Source: Pohlia nutans
Taxonomy: Eukaryota; Streptophyta; Bryopsida; Bryales; Mniaceae
Reading direction: 5' to 3'
DNA length: 64,000 bases
Assembly: GCA_022496805.1 (NCBI GenBank)
Contig: CM040094.1
Coordinates: 8,827,501-8,891,500 of the forward strand
The position numbers were made by a program, and so were the translations under genes. Positions within the stretch are counted from its first letter, which is position 1. Each line of letters starts with the position of its first letter. The notes beneath the pieces are model-generated. The model was not told where the DNA came from. It searched no databases and was given only the letters and a program-made list of their open reading frames with translations. Shown here in pieces: positions 32,401 to 42,029 of this stretch.

Positions 32401-35400
32401 GCTCTCCATGATGGTGCCCTATTACCTCATCGACGAAGGCGCGCCGTTCTCCGTCGCCTTCTCCAACGTGGGATGGAACTGGGCAAAGTATATCGTTGCG
32501 TTGGGCGCATTGAAAGGCATCACCACTGTATTATTGGTACACACACAACCCCCAACTTTTGTTGAAAAACAAACAAACAATGGCTTTTCCTTTGTATTGT
32601 ACTTATGTTGGATTTTAAAAATTAATTTTACATCCATAATATTATCAGGTTCATCTTTTAAAATAGGTAATTGTGTCCCTCTCTCATTCATTCTTCAGTA
32701 GTGAGGATTACAGCCCATAACTCTTCTCCCTTTGTGAGCCCTCTGAGCTACAGATATGAAACTCAAATTTGTAGCTCAAAATGTGTAGCTCAAATTTGTA
32801 GCTCAAAATGTGAAACTTGAATTTGACATTATGTCCCATAACCTAGTAGAGAAAGGTTACTTGATGTACCATAAACTACACTAAATGGCGTATTTAGTGT
32901 CTCGGGACATTATTTCCAAACCCGGACACTATTTAAATTTAGGGAGATATAGTGTCCTCATAAGAAAAAAAAATGAATGTAGATTGTTCCAATGACTTAT
33001 GGCAACTTTATAAATGAACCCTACTACTAATCACTTATTTGTGCCCTACTAAACTTTCTGACCTCGTATTTGATTTGCAAAACGTTCAGAGAAACTGTTC
33101 AGCTTGTAAATGAGACAATCTAAATGAGGCCTCGTTTGTACAGTCAGATTGCAAATCAGCTTGTAAATGAGACCAGATTGCAAGTCAGTTTGTAAATGTT
33201 TTGAACAGATTGCAAATCATTTTGTAAATGAGACCAGATTGCAAATCAGTTTGTAAATGTTTTGATCAGATTGCTAAATGCAAGCAATCTAAACGAGACC
33301 TCGTTTGTGTCAGCTTGTAAATGAGACCAGATTGCAAATCAGTTTGTAATTGAGACCAAATTGCAAATCAGTTTGTAAATGAGACCAGATTCTAAATCAG
33401 TTTGTAAACGTTTTGATCAGATTGCTAAACCCTAAACAATTTAAATGAGGCCTCGTTTTAGGGTTTCCAAAACGAGTCGACACAATGTTCAACATTTCCT
33501 TAATACGGTCTTGTCCAAAACGCATAATTCAATTTCAGGAGTCTATTGATTGCCTCTTCCCATTTTACTGACCTGAGATTCATTGCGGTGACGCAGGTGG
33601 CGGCAGTGGGGCAAGCGCGCTACTTGACGCACATCGCTCGAGCGCATTTGATTCCGCCATGGTTCGCGAAGGTGAACAAGCGAACACAAACGCCCATCAA
33701 CGCAACCATGACGATGATCCTCGCCTCCGGCATCGTGGGGTTCTTCACGGATTTGCCCATCCTCGGCGACCTCCTGTCCATGTCGTCCCTCTTCATCTTC
33801 TTCCTCGTGGCCGTGGCGCTTCTGGTTAGACGGTATTACGTTCCGAATCAAACGAGTAATCGTCACCGGGTCTTGTTCTCCGTGTACTTGGCGGTTATCA
33901 TCGGGTCCTCAATCGCCATCGCGGCTTACTGGGGCATGAACACCGGGTCCGGGTATGTGCCTGCGACTCCTCTTTTCTTTTTCGTGGCTATATTGACCGC
34001 CAACTTGCTATTTGAAAAATGGGCTTGCTAAGGTAGAAGCATCTAATTGTGACAGATTTTAGGAATGGCCTTCATTTCAGATTACTTTTCTACTTGAGTC
34101 ATAGATCACGGATTTCAAGATAAAGTGTCATAATTAGGTACTTCTACCTTATGTTGCTATAAGAAAAATTGGGTAAACAATTAGGGCCTCTTTACAATAG
34201 AGGTGAGAAGCCGTGAAGAGAGAAATTTTAGCCAATGAAAAATTGGTCTTCTCGGTTTCTAAGCCTCTCATTGGCTGAAATTTTTTTCCTCACAGTTTCT
34301 CACCTCTAGTGTAAAGAGGCCCTTAGAGTATTGTAGTACCATAGCAAGTTTGCCAAAAAATAAATAAAAAGTTAAAACATAAAAACTGGAAATTATGAGG
34401 GCAAATGAATAAATTTATTTTAGCTATATTTTGATATTTCTAAGCCATTTTGGGTTATTTTCAATCATTTTATTTTTTTTGCTCTGAAACGAAAATTAAG
34501 AAATTTATTTTTGAGGAATGAATCTTATTTTTCAGAAAATGTTAAATATTTGTTCGTGGAGTGTCGACCTTGTTATAGTACTATGGTATTTGAAAAATGG
34601 GCTTGTTATGTTACTATAAGAAAAGTTGGATAAAAAATTAGAATATTGACTGCCATAATCTTCCCTTATCATTGGTATGTATACGGCTCGGGGGGTGCAC
34701 TGTACTAAACATGTACAAGTATACGTGAGTGCACAGCAGGGGTATTAATTTGAACACAACCGTATTACGTATACATACAATAAACACATTTAGAACTGAA
34801 AATATTCACGTGTACTTACACTAAACATATATTTAAAACGGAATACATTTGTATACAAAAGGTATTTAGACATATAGCCTCTCGTATACATGGGGTTTTT
34901 AGAAGGGGTCATGAACGCACGTGATTCTCAAACATAATGTAGAGTGCACCCCCCGAGGTATACGGTAGCCAATAACTCTAATGCTTTCTATTTTTCTAGT
35001 TTCAATTTTCAAATCGCCAATTGATGGGACTCCTTTGGAAAAAAAAAATCATTGCAGGTATGTGCTTTACGCGATTTGTGGACCCATATGGCTCTTGGCA
35101 ACGCTAGCCATGGCTGTGACGCTAAAGCAACAGCGACAACCCGCAACGTGGGGCGTGCCGCTCGTGCCGTGGCTCCCGTCCCTCTCAATTGCGTTTAACA
35201 TTTTTTTGTTGGGGAGTCTTGACCGCGACAGCTTCATCAGGTTTGGAGTTTGGACAGCGCTCATGATGGTGTATTACTTCTTGTTCGGCTTGCATGCAAG
35301 CTACGACGCCGCGGTGAAGACGAGCGCGCCACTCGTGCAGGAAAATAAGATCCACCAAGACGAGGAGGAGGTTTCTGTGACAAAAGAGAGTGTGGTTACA

Positions 35401-35430
35401 GGGCCTAGTGCTGCTTTGCCTCCTCAGTAG
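29466..35430 (+). CDS. CAT: Cationic amino acid transporter, CAT1/5/8-like (four exons, 595 aa)
   Basis: Exons are 29466-30025, 32038-32536, 33597-33952 and 35058-35430; intron phases 2, 0, 2; GT-AG throughout; joined length 1,788 nt. This is an APC-superfamily (SLC7-type) membrane carrier for basic amino acids. A cytosolic N-terminus (SLTWWDLIWFGIGAVVGAGI, 59-78) leads into TM1 with the GAVVGAGIFV substrate motif at 71-80. Next come CYTEFAVEIPVAGGSFAYLR (111-130) and LEYVIGGAAVARGWTSYF (147-164). FFAYLGFDAVSTLAEEVKNP and RDIPIGLVGS lie in exon 2, VGQARYLTHIARAHLIPPWF in exon 3, and WGVPLVPWLPSLSIAFNIFL with FGLHASYDAA in exon 4. Length and about 14 hydrophobic segments match plant CATs; the short C-tail and exon 4 motifs fit the CAT1/5/8 group, usually plasma-membrane. 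The first in-frame ATG (29466) is used. Introns hold many MITEs but the splice sites are intact. Confidence 0.95.
30425..30598 (-). repeat. Dispersed repeat in CAT intron 1
   Basis: Reverse-complement copy of 25553-25735: CTGTCGTTTTTCATTCCCCA, then TTTTCTTGTGACCAAAGCCACTCAC and ACATTTCCTACTAG. Confidence 0.65.
30651..30915. mobile_element. TA-flanked MITE (CCGTAGTACCATAGCAGG family), copy 1
   Basis: The ends CCGTAACACCATAGCAGGTT and AACCTGCTATGGTACTACGG are inverted repeats, flanked by TA (30649-30650 and 30916-30917). The inside is AT-rich with TTTATTTATTTTGAAAAA. The TA duplication places it with Stowaway/mariner-type MITEs. It lies in CAT intron 1. Confidence 0.8.
30985..31105. repeat. 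Hairpin MITE in CAT intron 1
   Basis: CCATATTGGTTAAACTGGCC then AATCCCTGTTT (30993-31022) pairs with AAACAGGGATTGACC then AATTTAACCAATATGG (31063-31093), with one-base differences. A strong stem with a loop of about 40 bases. The outer words TTTGTAACG/CATTTTGTAG extend the pairing weakly. Confidence 0.7.
31708..31969. mobile_element. hAT-like MITE in CAT intron 1, diverged
   Basis: The left end CTCGGGGAAGTC and right end GTGACCTTCTCCAAG resemble the termini at 52134-52381. Flanks GGTTGATG and GGTCGATA agree at 6 of 8 positions. The interior shares the GGGTATTTAATGGG and GAATATTCTCAAAT words with 61340-61450. Confidence 0.6.
32000..32022 (-). repeat. Short interstitial telomere-like tract
   Basis: AAACCCTAAACCCTAAAC: two and a half plant telomere units, 16 bp before the exon 2 acceptor of the CAT gene. 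A further TAAACCCTAAAC is at about 33425. Too short to be a telomere relic with confidence. Confidence 0.6.
33095..33460 (+). repeat. Tandem repeat in CAT intron 2
   Basis: About ten imperfect units built on CAGATTGCAAATCAGTTTGT followed by AAATGAGACC or AAATGTTTTGAT, period near 30-40 bp. AACGAGACCTCGTTT-like palindromes lie at 33122-33137, 33292-33308 and 33446-33475. It lies wholly within intron 2. Confidence 0.8.
34184..34322. mobile_element. Tourist-like (PIF/Harbinger) foldback MITE, copy 1
   Basis: GGGCCTCTTTACAATAGAGG at the left and CCTCTAGTGTAAAGAGGCCC at the right; the arms pair along nearly their full length (GAGAAGCCGTGA/TCACAGTTTCTC; CAGCCAATGA-like). Flanked by TTA on both sides (34181-34183, 34323-34325). 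TIRs beginning GGGCC with TTA duplication are Tourist hallmarks. In CAT intron 3. Confidence 0.85.
34331..34586. mobile_element. TA-flanked MITE (CCGTAGTACCATAGCAGG family), copy 2
   Basis: The ends TTGTAGTACCATAGCAAG and TTGTTATAGTACTATGG are diverged forms of the family termini; TA at 34329-34330 and 34587-34588. In CAT intron 3, directly after the Tourist-like copy. Confidence 0.7.
34687..34957. mobile_element. hAT-like MITE with perfect 8-bp duplication in CAT intron 3
   Basis: The ends CTCGGGGGGTGCACT and AGTGCACCCCCCGAG are perfect 15-bp mirror images. GTATACGG lies on both sides (34679-34686 and 34958-34965). 271 bp; closely matches 22289-22569, but with cleaner termini, suggesting a younger insertion. 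Confidence 0.92.
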
Positions 35431-35448
35431 GGGTTGTATGTGTTCCAC

Positions 35449-36017
35449 TTAACCCCTAACTACCTAAGCGTCCATTTTTGGACGATGTACAGATTTCATC
35501 CAAATTTTCTCATCCATCATGCACTTTTTGTAGTGTGGAATTTTTACTGTAGATTCCATGGGAAGTTAGTTTCATGCATATGTGATCCGGTTAGAAAGGG
35601 GGTGATTTGTGAAAATTTTACACCTCATTTCATGTTATAGTGATTCACCTAAAATTTTGAAGATTTCAGTGTAAAAGTGCTCTTAAAAAGTCAGCTCATA
35701 AAATTAAGCAACCAAAAAATCTCCAAAAATCACTACACTTAGAGTATTACATTTCAACCAATCAAAAAGAATATCATCCGTAGATTGTCAATATCTTATT
35801 TGTAATTGAATTACAAAATAATTATGAATTTCACGTTTCAAATTTTATACAAAATCGTTGGTAATAGCAATCATAGATCTAAGCGTATGGATAGAATCTA
35901 AAATTCATAGTGTACAACTTTTATATCAAGTTCAAAATATCCGTCTAGATTGCATTTTATAATGCATCTTTACAAAACTGCCGAATCTGGAGAGGGCTCT
36001 AGGCATTCAGGGGTTAA
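35449..36017 (+). mobile_element. TTAA-family MITE (long subfamily), 569 bp, abutting the CAT 3' end
   Basis: Starts TTAACCCCTAACTACCTAAG and ends CATTCAGGGGTTAA. The first TTAA is 19 bp after the CAT stop codon, so the element probably supplies much of the 3' UTR. An inverted relative is at 5256-5838 and a partial parallel one at 5841-6540. No shared bases beyond TTAA flank it, which fits a TTAA target duplication. Confidence 0.7.
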
Positions 36018-36019
36018 AG

Positions 36020-37475
36020 AGACTACAATTGCACGGGAAGGCTAGTGTTTTTGCGATGGGTTGGGAGCAATGTATAGGAGGAAGGCACCGGGTGAAGGGG
36101 GCTCCTTGATTTGAGGGCACCGGACCAAGAACAGAGCTCAAGGCGGGTGCCCAAAAATCAAAGAACTCCCGATACAAGGGGCCTTCCCCTGCATAAAGTA
36201 CTTAAAAAAATATGAGAAATATAATCTAGTAGACAATATGTTGCTTGATAGGGCCACTCGACGGATTATCAATAGCGAAAATATTACATGGTGCATTCCA
36301 CTGGGTGAAACGCACTTTTCAACATCAACATGTCATATTGTTCAGGGAGAATCCAATTTTAATACAGATTAAAAGATTTAAGTGATGTATGTCTAGAGAA
36401 CCAACTTTTAGGTACAAATTAGCAAGTTGAAATTCAAAATTACCAAATCGAGTTCAAAATCTTAGGAAAGAAACTTATCATTTAAGGGGAAATATGAAAA
36501 TATTCCCAATTTTTTTAAGGCCTAGTTTAGAGAATGCTTTAAAAAAACCGGTTGATCAAAGAACATGAAGGATTTTCAATTCAATTTGAGGGAGAAGTAG
36601 ATAATCAATAAGGGGCTGTTGGGGAAATGTAATTTGCTTCAAATCCCCATCCGCCCACACATTGTACCCTAACCGTATGAAGGGCAATGATGTGAAAATT
36701 GCTTATGAATTTAAGAGGAAAGATCTCATAGTGTCATCATTTGTTTTACATTGTATTTTTATTTTTATTTTAAATATAAAGAAATTTCATTATGAGAAGC
36801 ATTTTACAATACTCTTCACACAAGCAAGCCTAGCCAACCTCTTCATCATTTCATCATGGTTGTCATGTCTGATACTATTTCCAATTTGACGTCATATTCG
36901 ACATTTAGCATTGGTTCTTTAATTAGACAAGTGGCAAATATTTTAACCCCTAAACGTCTGAAAATGCCTTCACAACAAGTAGAATACGGTGTATTTTTCT
37001 TGTATTTGGAATGGATCCACACCTTTAATGGGTTTGACTGCAACAAAGAAGTTGGAATTTAAATCAATGCGATTCTAGTGAGTTATTGAGATCCCAATTT
37101 AGAGCTTTATGTTGGTAGCAATATGCCAATTATATGGCAATGCATCTACTATCCCCAAGGGATGTAGAGGTCAAAAAGCTTAATTGAAACATTCTTGAAT
37201 ATTTTAAAATATTTTATATTTATTCTAAAAATATGCTTGTATAACATATGGGGAGATTATTAGACGTCTTTGACATCGTGTTCAACACTTCGTTAATGAC
37301 TCAGAGTTGTCTAGAACCATATAGCAGTGTCTAGAGTAGTGCCCATATCATGTCAAATGTTCATATCTTCTTCAAACGTTTTATTTCAACTAGCACATAT
37401 CTTACATCCCTCAAAGTTTTTGTTTTGCTTATAATGTTGTTGTATGATGAAAATTTGTGAACCCCAAGTAGATTC
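36020..37475. other. Intergenic stretch with one solo TTAA-family end
   Basis: TTAACCCCTAAACGTC at 36942-36957 resembles a left terminus without a partner. No supported gene elsewhere in the stretch. Confidence 0.45.
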
Positions 37476-37480
37476 CCTTG

Positions 37481-37712
37481 TTAACCCTTGAACGGTCTGG
37501 AAGCCCTTTCCGGCCGTATAGTATATTCAGTATTTGGTGGTATTTCATCAAAATAACAAGGACCAAATACTTTTCAGTACAAAGTAAAATCAATAATAAT
37601 GAGAATATGTATATAATACTATATCACAATTCTTGTATTAAACTACAATTGAACAATTATAAGGTTAAATACGGGTTGTAGAGACGGACCCCAAGGGCCT
37701 TTTAAGGGTTAA
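37481..37712. mobile_element. TTAA-family MITE, 232 bp
   Basis: TTAACCCTTGAACGG at the left, CCTTTTAAGGGTTAA at the right. The interior (AAGCCCTTTCCGGCCGTATA, CTACAATTGAACAATTATAAGG) is shared with 49091-49290, and its left end with 22735-22796. Confidence 0.75.
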
Positions 37713-37818
37713 AGTAAATTATTCCTTTCAAATTGTACATAAGACAAGTTTTCACAATTTATACCATGTCACAACAATAGTATTGTTATTGAATAATGAT
37801 ACTTAAGCTCGTACTTAA

Positions 37819-38280
37819 GGGCCTCTTTACACTAGAGATGAGAAGCCGTGAGGAGAGAAATTTCAACCAATGGAAGGCTTAGGAACCAAGAAAACCAAAG
37901 AATGTCAGTTTACACCTGAAATTTTCAGTCCAAGGAACGGAAGGAGGAGAAAATGATATGGACAACACTATTGTCCTTCATGACAACAAAAGTGCACATT
38001 TTTCAAGGCCTTTAGATTTTGCGTCAAGTTTACCTCAAGAGGTGGATCTAATGCAAAATCCGAGAGGCTGTTTGGCCAAAAATGTCACAGCCAATCATTT
38101 TTTATTTTTTAAGAATATGTAAGAACTTTATTTTTTTAAATCAACACTTCGTTTTGTAGCCCCTTCTCACTTTACACTATATCCAAAGGCCGTCAAGTTC
38201 AAAGGTTAGCTTCTCAAGAATGAGTCATATCCCTTCTGAAGTTTTCTCCACAGCTTCTCGCCTCTAGTGTAAAGAAGGCC
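37819..38280. mobile_element. Tourist-like MITE, copy 2, longer (462 bp)
   Basis: GGGCCTCTTTACACTAGAGA at the left, CGCCTCTAGTGTAAAGAAGGCC at the right, flanked by TAA (37816-37818, 38281-38283). The outer arms match 34184-34322, but the interior has about 320 bp of extra, unrelated sequence. Confidence 0.75.
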
Positions 38281-38289
38281 TAAGTTATT

Positions 38290-38810
38290 TGTCAACTTTA
38301 GCATAAAAATCCATACACTTGTCAAGATTAATTGAAGATTCACAATCTTGTGCAAATCCTTAATATGTATACAATAATTGTTGAAAATAATAGTGGTGGT
38401 ATACAATAATTGTTGAATACCATAGAGGTTGATCCCATTCTCAAGCATCAAGGTCGTCATCTCACGTCATATTTTTTTAAATTGGAAATTTCCTTTTCAA
38501 CAAATGTCAAATTCTGTGAATATTCTTCAAGATTCTCTTTTTCATCATACAAATAGATTTTTTTTGAAAATATAGTTTCCTTAAAAATTTGGGCTTCTCT
38601 TCTTATAGATTTTTTTTCTTCCCAATCCTGACAACTGACTACGGTATCCATAAGTATGATCATCCTGGATATTATTCTCTGAAACTAGCCTTACTGAAAA
38701 TCATCAACGCAGAGAATTTACTGTCAAAAATTCACTCAAACACATATGGACACTCTAAACTAAGGACGTTATTTCCAATCATCAAATTTGATGTAATGGA
38801 GTTACCGTAG
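38290..38810. other. Intergenic, no gene seen
   Basis: Two overlapping minus-strand open frames (38206-38460, 38457-38663) lack recognisable motifs. AT-rich; an ATACAATAATTGTTGAA word occurs twice near 38368 and 38401. Confidence 0.45.
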
Positions 38811-38814
38811 TACC

Positions 38815-39070
38815 ATAGCAGGGTAGCTAAAAACAATTCAAAAAATAAAAACAAAAATGCAAAAAAATGAAAATTATGTGGATCAAAAATTATAATAGAA
38901 CAAATTTATTTTATCTACATTTAGATATTCTAAGCTATTTGAGGTCATCTTTAATCATATTTTTCTCAAAAAAAAAATCAAAAAATTCATTTTTGAGGAA
39001 CAAATCTTGTTTTTCACCCAAAAAAATTAAATATTCATTCTTGAGTGGCAACCATGCTACAGTACTACGG
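38815..39070. mobile_element. TA-flanked MITE (CCGTAGTACCATAGCAGG family), copy 3
   Basis: CCGTAGTACCATAGCAGGGT at the left and CATGCTACAGTACTACGG at the right, flanked by TA (38813-38814, 39071-39072). The interior is AT-rich with the same TTTTTGAGGAACAAATCTTG/TTTTTCA words as copy 2. Confidence 0.8.
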
Positions 39071-39435
39071 TATTCTTTAACTTAAAAACAGATTCAACAT
39101 TTGTTGAAACTTCTATTTGAGTACATGTTGAACAAAGTGTTGAACACTTTATGAGTTTCAGGATAACCTTAATAAATATCTATAACAAATGATAATTCTA
39201 ATAAACTTGAAATATTGGAAAAGCATAGGAAGTTTAAAATGATTACTTTAACATGAAAAGTTCTTTATTTATTTATGATTTAAAAACATACTAACAACAA
39301 ACTTATATTGAACCTTCTCCGGTCATATTGTTACCAAGCAGAGTACCTAAACATGACACAAAAATTGAGAACTTAATTGGTCAATGCATTTGGCATTTTC
39401 ACAGCTTGGGGGCTTTCAGTACAACTTTTAGTATA

Positions 39436-39562
39436 TTCTAAGGAGGACAATTTTTAGTAATGACCTTTTAGGAAGGTTTTCAGGTTGTAGGAAGATTCCC
39501 AATAAAAAAATATTTACTACAAACCTTTCTAAAAAGTCATTACTAAAAATCTTCCTACTTGA
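39436..39562. repeat. Hairpin with TTTTTAGTAATGACTTTT arms
   Basis: AATTTTTAGTAATGACCTTT then TAGGAAGGTTT (from 39449) pairs with AAACCTTTCTAAAAAGTCAT then TACTAAAAATCTTCC (to 39555). A related but poorer arrangement lies near 826-890 (TTACTAAAAATTTAC, AATTTTTAGTAG). Confidence 0.55.
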
Positions 39563-39619
39563 ACCAAGGCCATTTTTTGGCTTTATAGTGCCAGATTGCG
39601 CTCAAAAAATCTTGTGGGC

Positions 39620-39905
39620 AAAATTATAGTGTTAAATTTTGGAACAAAACTAGGCTTAGTTTGCACATGATATTCAATGTTTCTTGGTGTCTCACCAATG
39701 TGACAAATATTTTGCAATGGAAATTAGGTGATCGCCATATCCTCTCTAAAAAACCCTCCCCAATATCCAATCCATTTACACAATCTATGCAAGCCAATCC
39801 ACATATGGGAGCTTGCATGGGAAGTTCCTTTGATGGGATTTGAACCCCGATTCCTATTTGAATAGGTTGTATAATAGCATATAGAATAGCGAACCTTTAA
39901 AGCAC
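39620..39905 (-). mobile_element. Possible SINE-like fragment with B-box
   Basis: On the minus strand CGGGGTTCAAATCCCATC (about 39847-39830) is an excellent polymerase III B-box; about 200 bp of non-coding sequence follows it. I cannot find a convincing A-box or tail, so a SINE is one option among several. Confidence 0.3.
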
Positions 39906-40301
39906 AAATCCTACAAAGTGGAACAAGTAAAGTTCATAACAAGGCACGAACAATAGTTAGGCCATGCAAACCCCTAAATGTGTAGCCTGTGGCCATGGAA
40001 TCTTATTTAACTTGTAACACTCAATTTTGGCACTATAAATAAAATAAGAATTCAACTTTATATTTTAGAAGATGAAGCCATATATCTACTACAAAATATT
40101 CATGAACTTTTCATAAATTTTGGTAAAAATTTGAAATTATTATGATTTTTGGAAGTAATTGTAAAGAAAATTCATACCAATTACAAAATGTACTCAAAAC
40201 TTCCAATTTTTTACCCGAGGTGTAAATTACAATGAAGAATAGTACAATATATGAAAATCATCCATGTATCTAAATTTAGAATAATTCCCTACTCTATGGT
40301 A

Positions 40302-40590
40302 ATACCCCCCAATTGAAAATCTCCCCCTCGACGTTAATGCAAGCACTATTCACCCATAGGCCCGATTTTCTAAAATTTTCATTTTGGGCACTCTAGTCTT
40401 TTTTGGCAATTTTTTCTACAAATTTGAAGCCTAAGGCTCCAATTTAGTTTAGGGGGACTTCCTTGGAAATTTTAAACCCTTGGAAGAGGGGGTTATTTTT
40501 TAAGGTGGGCCCCTACATGCACAAAATAGGGATCAATTTTTGTCCTCTTGCATTAACATTGAGGGGGGGATTTAGAGTTGGGGGAAATAC
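40302..40590. repeat. C-rich/G-rich ended foldback element, ~290 bp
   Basis: AATACCCCCCAATTG ... CTCCCCCTCGACGTTAATGC (40302-40342) pairs with GCATTAACATTGAGGGGG ... GTTGGGGGAAATA (to about 40589). Nearly 40-bp arms with several mismatches. An 81-codon open frame inside is not considered a gene. Confidence 0.6.
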
Positions 40591-40599
40591 CCACCAAAC

Positions 40600-41840
40600 T
40601 TGTAACTCCAATAAAACACTCAACTTTCAAAGGTTTCCAAAAATTCAAAATGGAATAGAAACTAAACTTAGTAAGCTTCATTTTCTTAGTTTAGCTCAAA
40701 TGCAATAGAACTCATTTTCATGGCCTAAATTAATTCAAGCAAGAAAAAACAGAAAAATCCAAAATACACTACATGGTGAGCCATTTTTACTACTCTTTCT
40801 ATAGTTGAGACCCCATGTAAAACCCAAAAGTAGCTTAAATGATCTTAATTTAACTTGAAAAGGTGGCATGACCAACGACGAGCCTTCACAAAAAGAATTA
40901 GATAAAAAAATCCTTCATCTACTTTGTGATACTTCAGTTCACTTTAGAAAAGTTACACCCATCTGCTAGTATTTGGCTGCAACGACGTTTGAAGGTTAAG
41001 ATTGAAGCAAATAAAGTAAGGTTTAGGGTCCCTTGGGAGTTGATCACATTGACCTTAAGTTTTTATAAATACACTAAAGTCGCTAGTCTACATGCCTCCC
41101 CTTACATCCTACTTGGAACTTATTGACTCCTCCACAGAAAGGGAAGAAGCTATGCATCAATAGAAGCTACATCTAAAATAAATATGAGGAAATAGAAACA
41201 TAGCCTTGCCTTGGAACGAGAAAAGCAAGCCCATGCTACAGTGCGCTACAAGGGACAGAGCCTCTCATAGCGTACTTACCTGCTTGTTTTATTCATGACA
41301 ATTGTCACTACAAGTATCACTGCAACTGAACGAGTACAGTGAGCTGCTCATCACTCTGTCTGTCTTGCATGACTCTGACATACTGTGTGTCCGCTGCATT
41401 GGATACATCATAGGCCTTGTAAGTTGTGCAATTAGTTTACTCCATGTTTAGTTTGAAGCATCTCAAAGTCAAGATGAACAGAGCTAATTAATCAGAGGCT
41501 AGCTTAGCTTGTCTTGCTCTCTGCAAAAACTAGTGATCCCTGGAGAAGGACCGAAATCAAATTGAACACAAGCTACAGCTAGACCCTGAAAGCACTGCCA
41601 AAATGAAATCGGCCATACCTGAAACCTGTCTTCAGTAGTACATGACTTTAAATCTTGGTAAACTTCAACATTTGCATCCCAAGATTCACAATCCTTGAAG
41701 CTTCCCAATCAGATTGTACTGACTCTGACTACTCAAATTTGGAAGGCTATTGAAACGTTGTTGTAACAACAAACTTCACTGTATATCGTCATTTAGGCAT
41801 CATTTCAATACCAAAAATAATATTGAAAAAACATCCAATT
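40600..41840. other. Intergenic, no gene seen
   Basis: AT-rich with a few open frames under 70 codons and no recognisable content. No transposon termini were found. Confidence 0.45.
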
Positions 41841-41849
41841 GACATCATA

Positions 41850-42021
41850 CACTACTAGAAAATCCTACTGTTTTGTTGATTTGGTTGCGTTGATGTGGGA
41901 CACTTTTCTGTTAATTTGGATAGAAACATGTTGATTTGGACAAAAACGTGACCATATCAACAGAAAAGTGTCATGCATCAACGCGGCCGAATCAACAGAA
42001 CGATTGGATTTTCTAGTAGTG
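41850..42021. mobile_element. CACTA-type MITE, 172 bp, with 3-bp duplication
   Basis: The termini CACTACTAGAAAATCC and GGATTTTCTAGTAGTG are perfect mirror images. ATA flanks both ends (41847-41849, 42022-42024), the 3-bp duplication of CACTA elements. Inner subterminal words ACAGAAAAGTGTC and GACACTTTTCTGT are also inverted. Confidence 0.9.
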
Positions 42022-42029
42022 ATATGTTG

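Noticed and set aside
33095..33460. Regular repeats resembling a CRISPR array
   Set aside because: Units are irregular, without unique spacers of constant length, inside a plant intron. The 60356 minisatellite was rejected for the same reasons.
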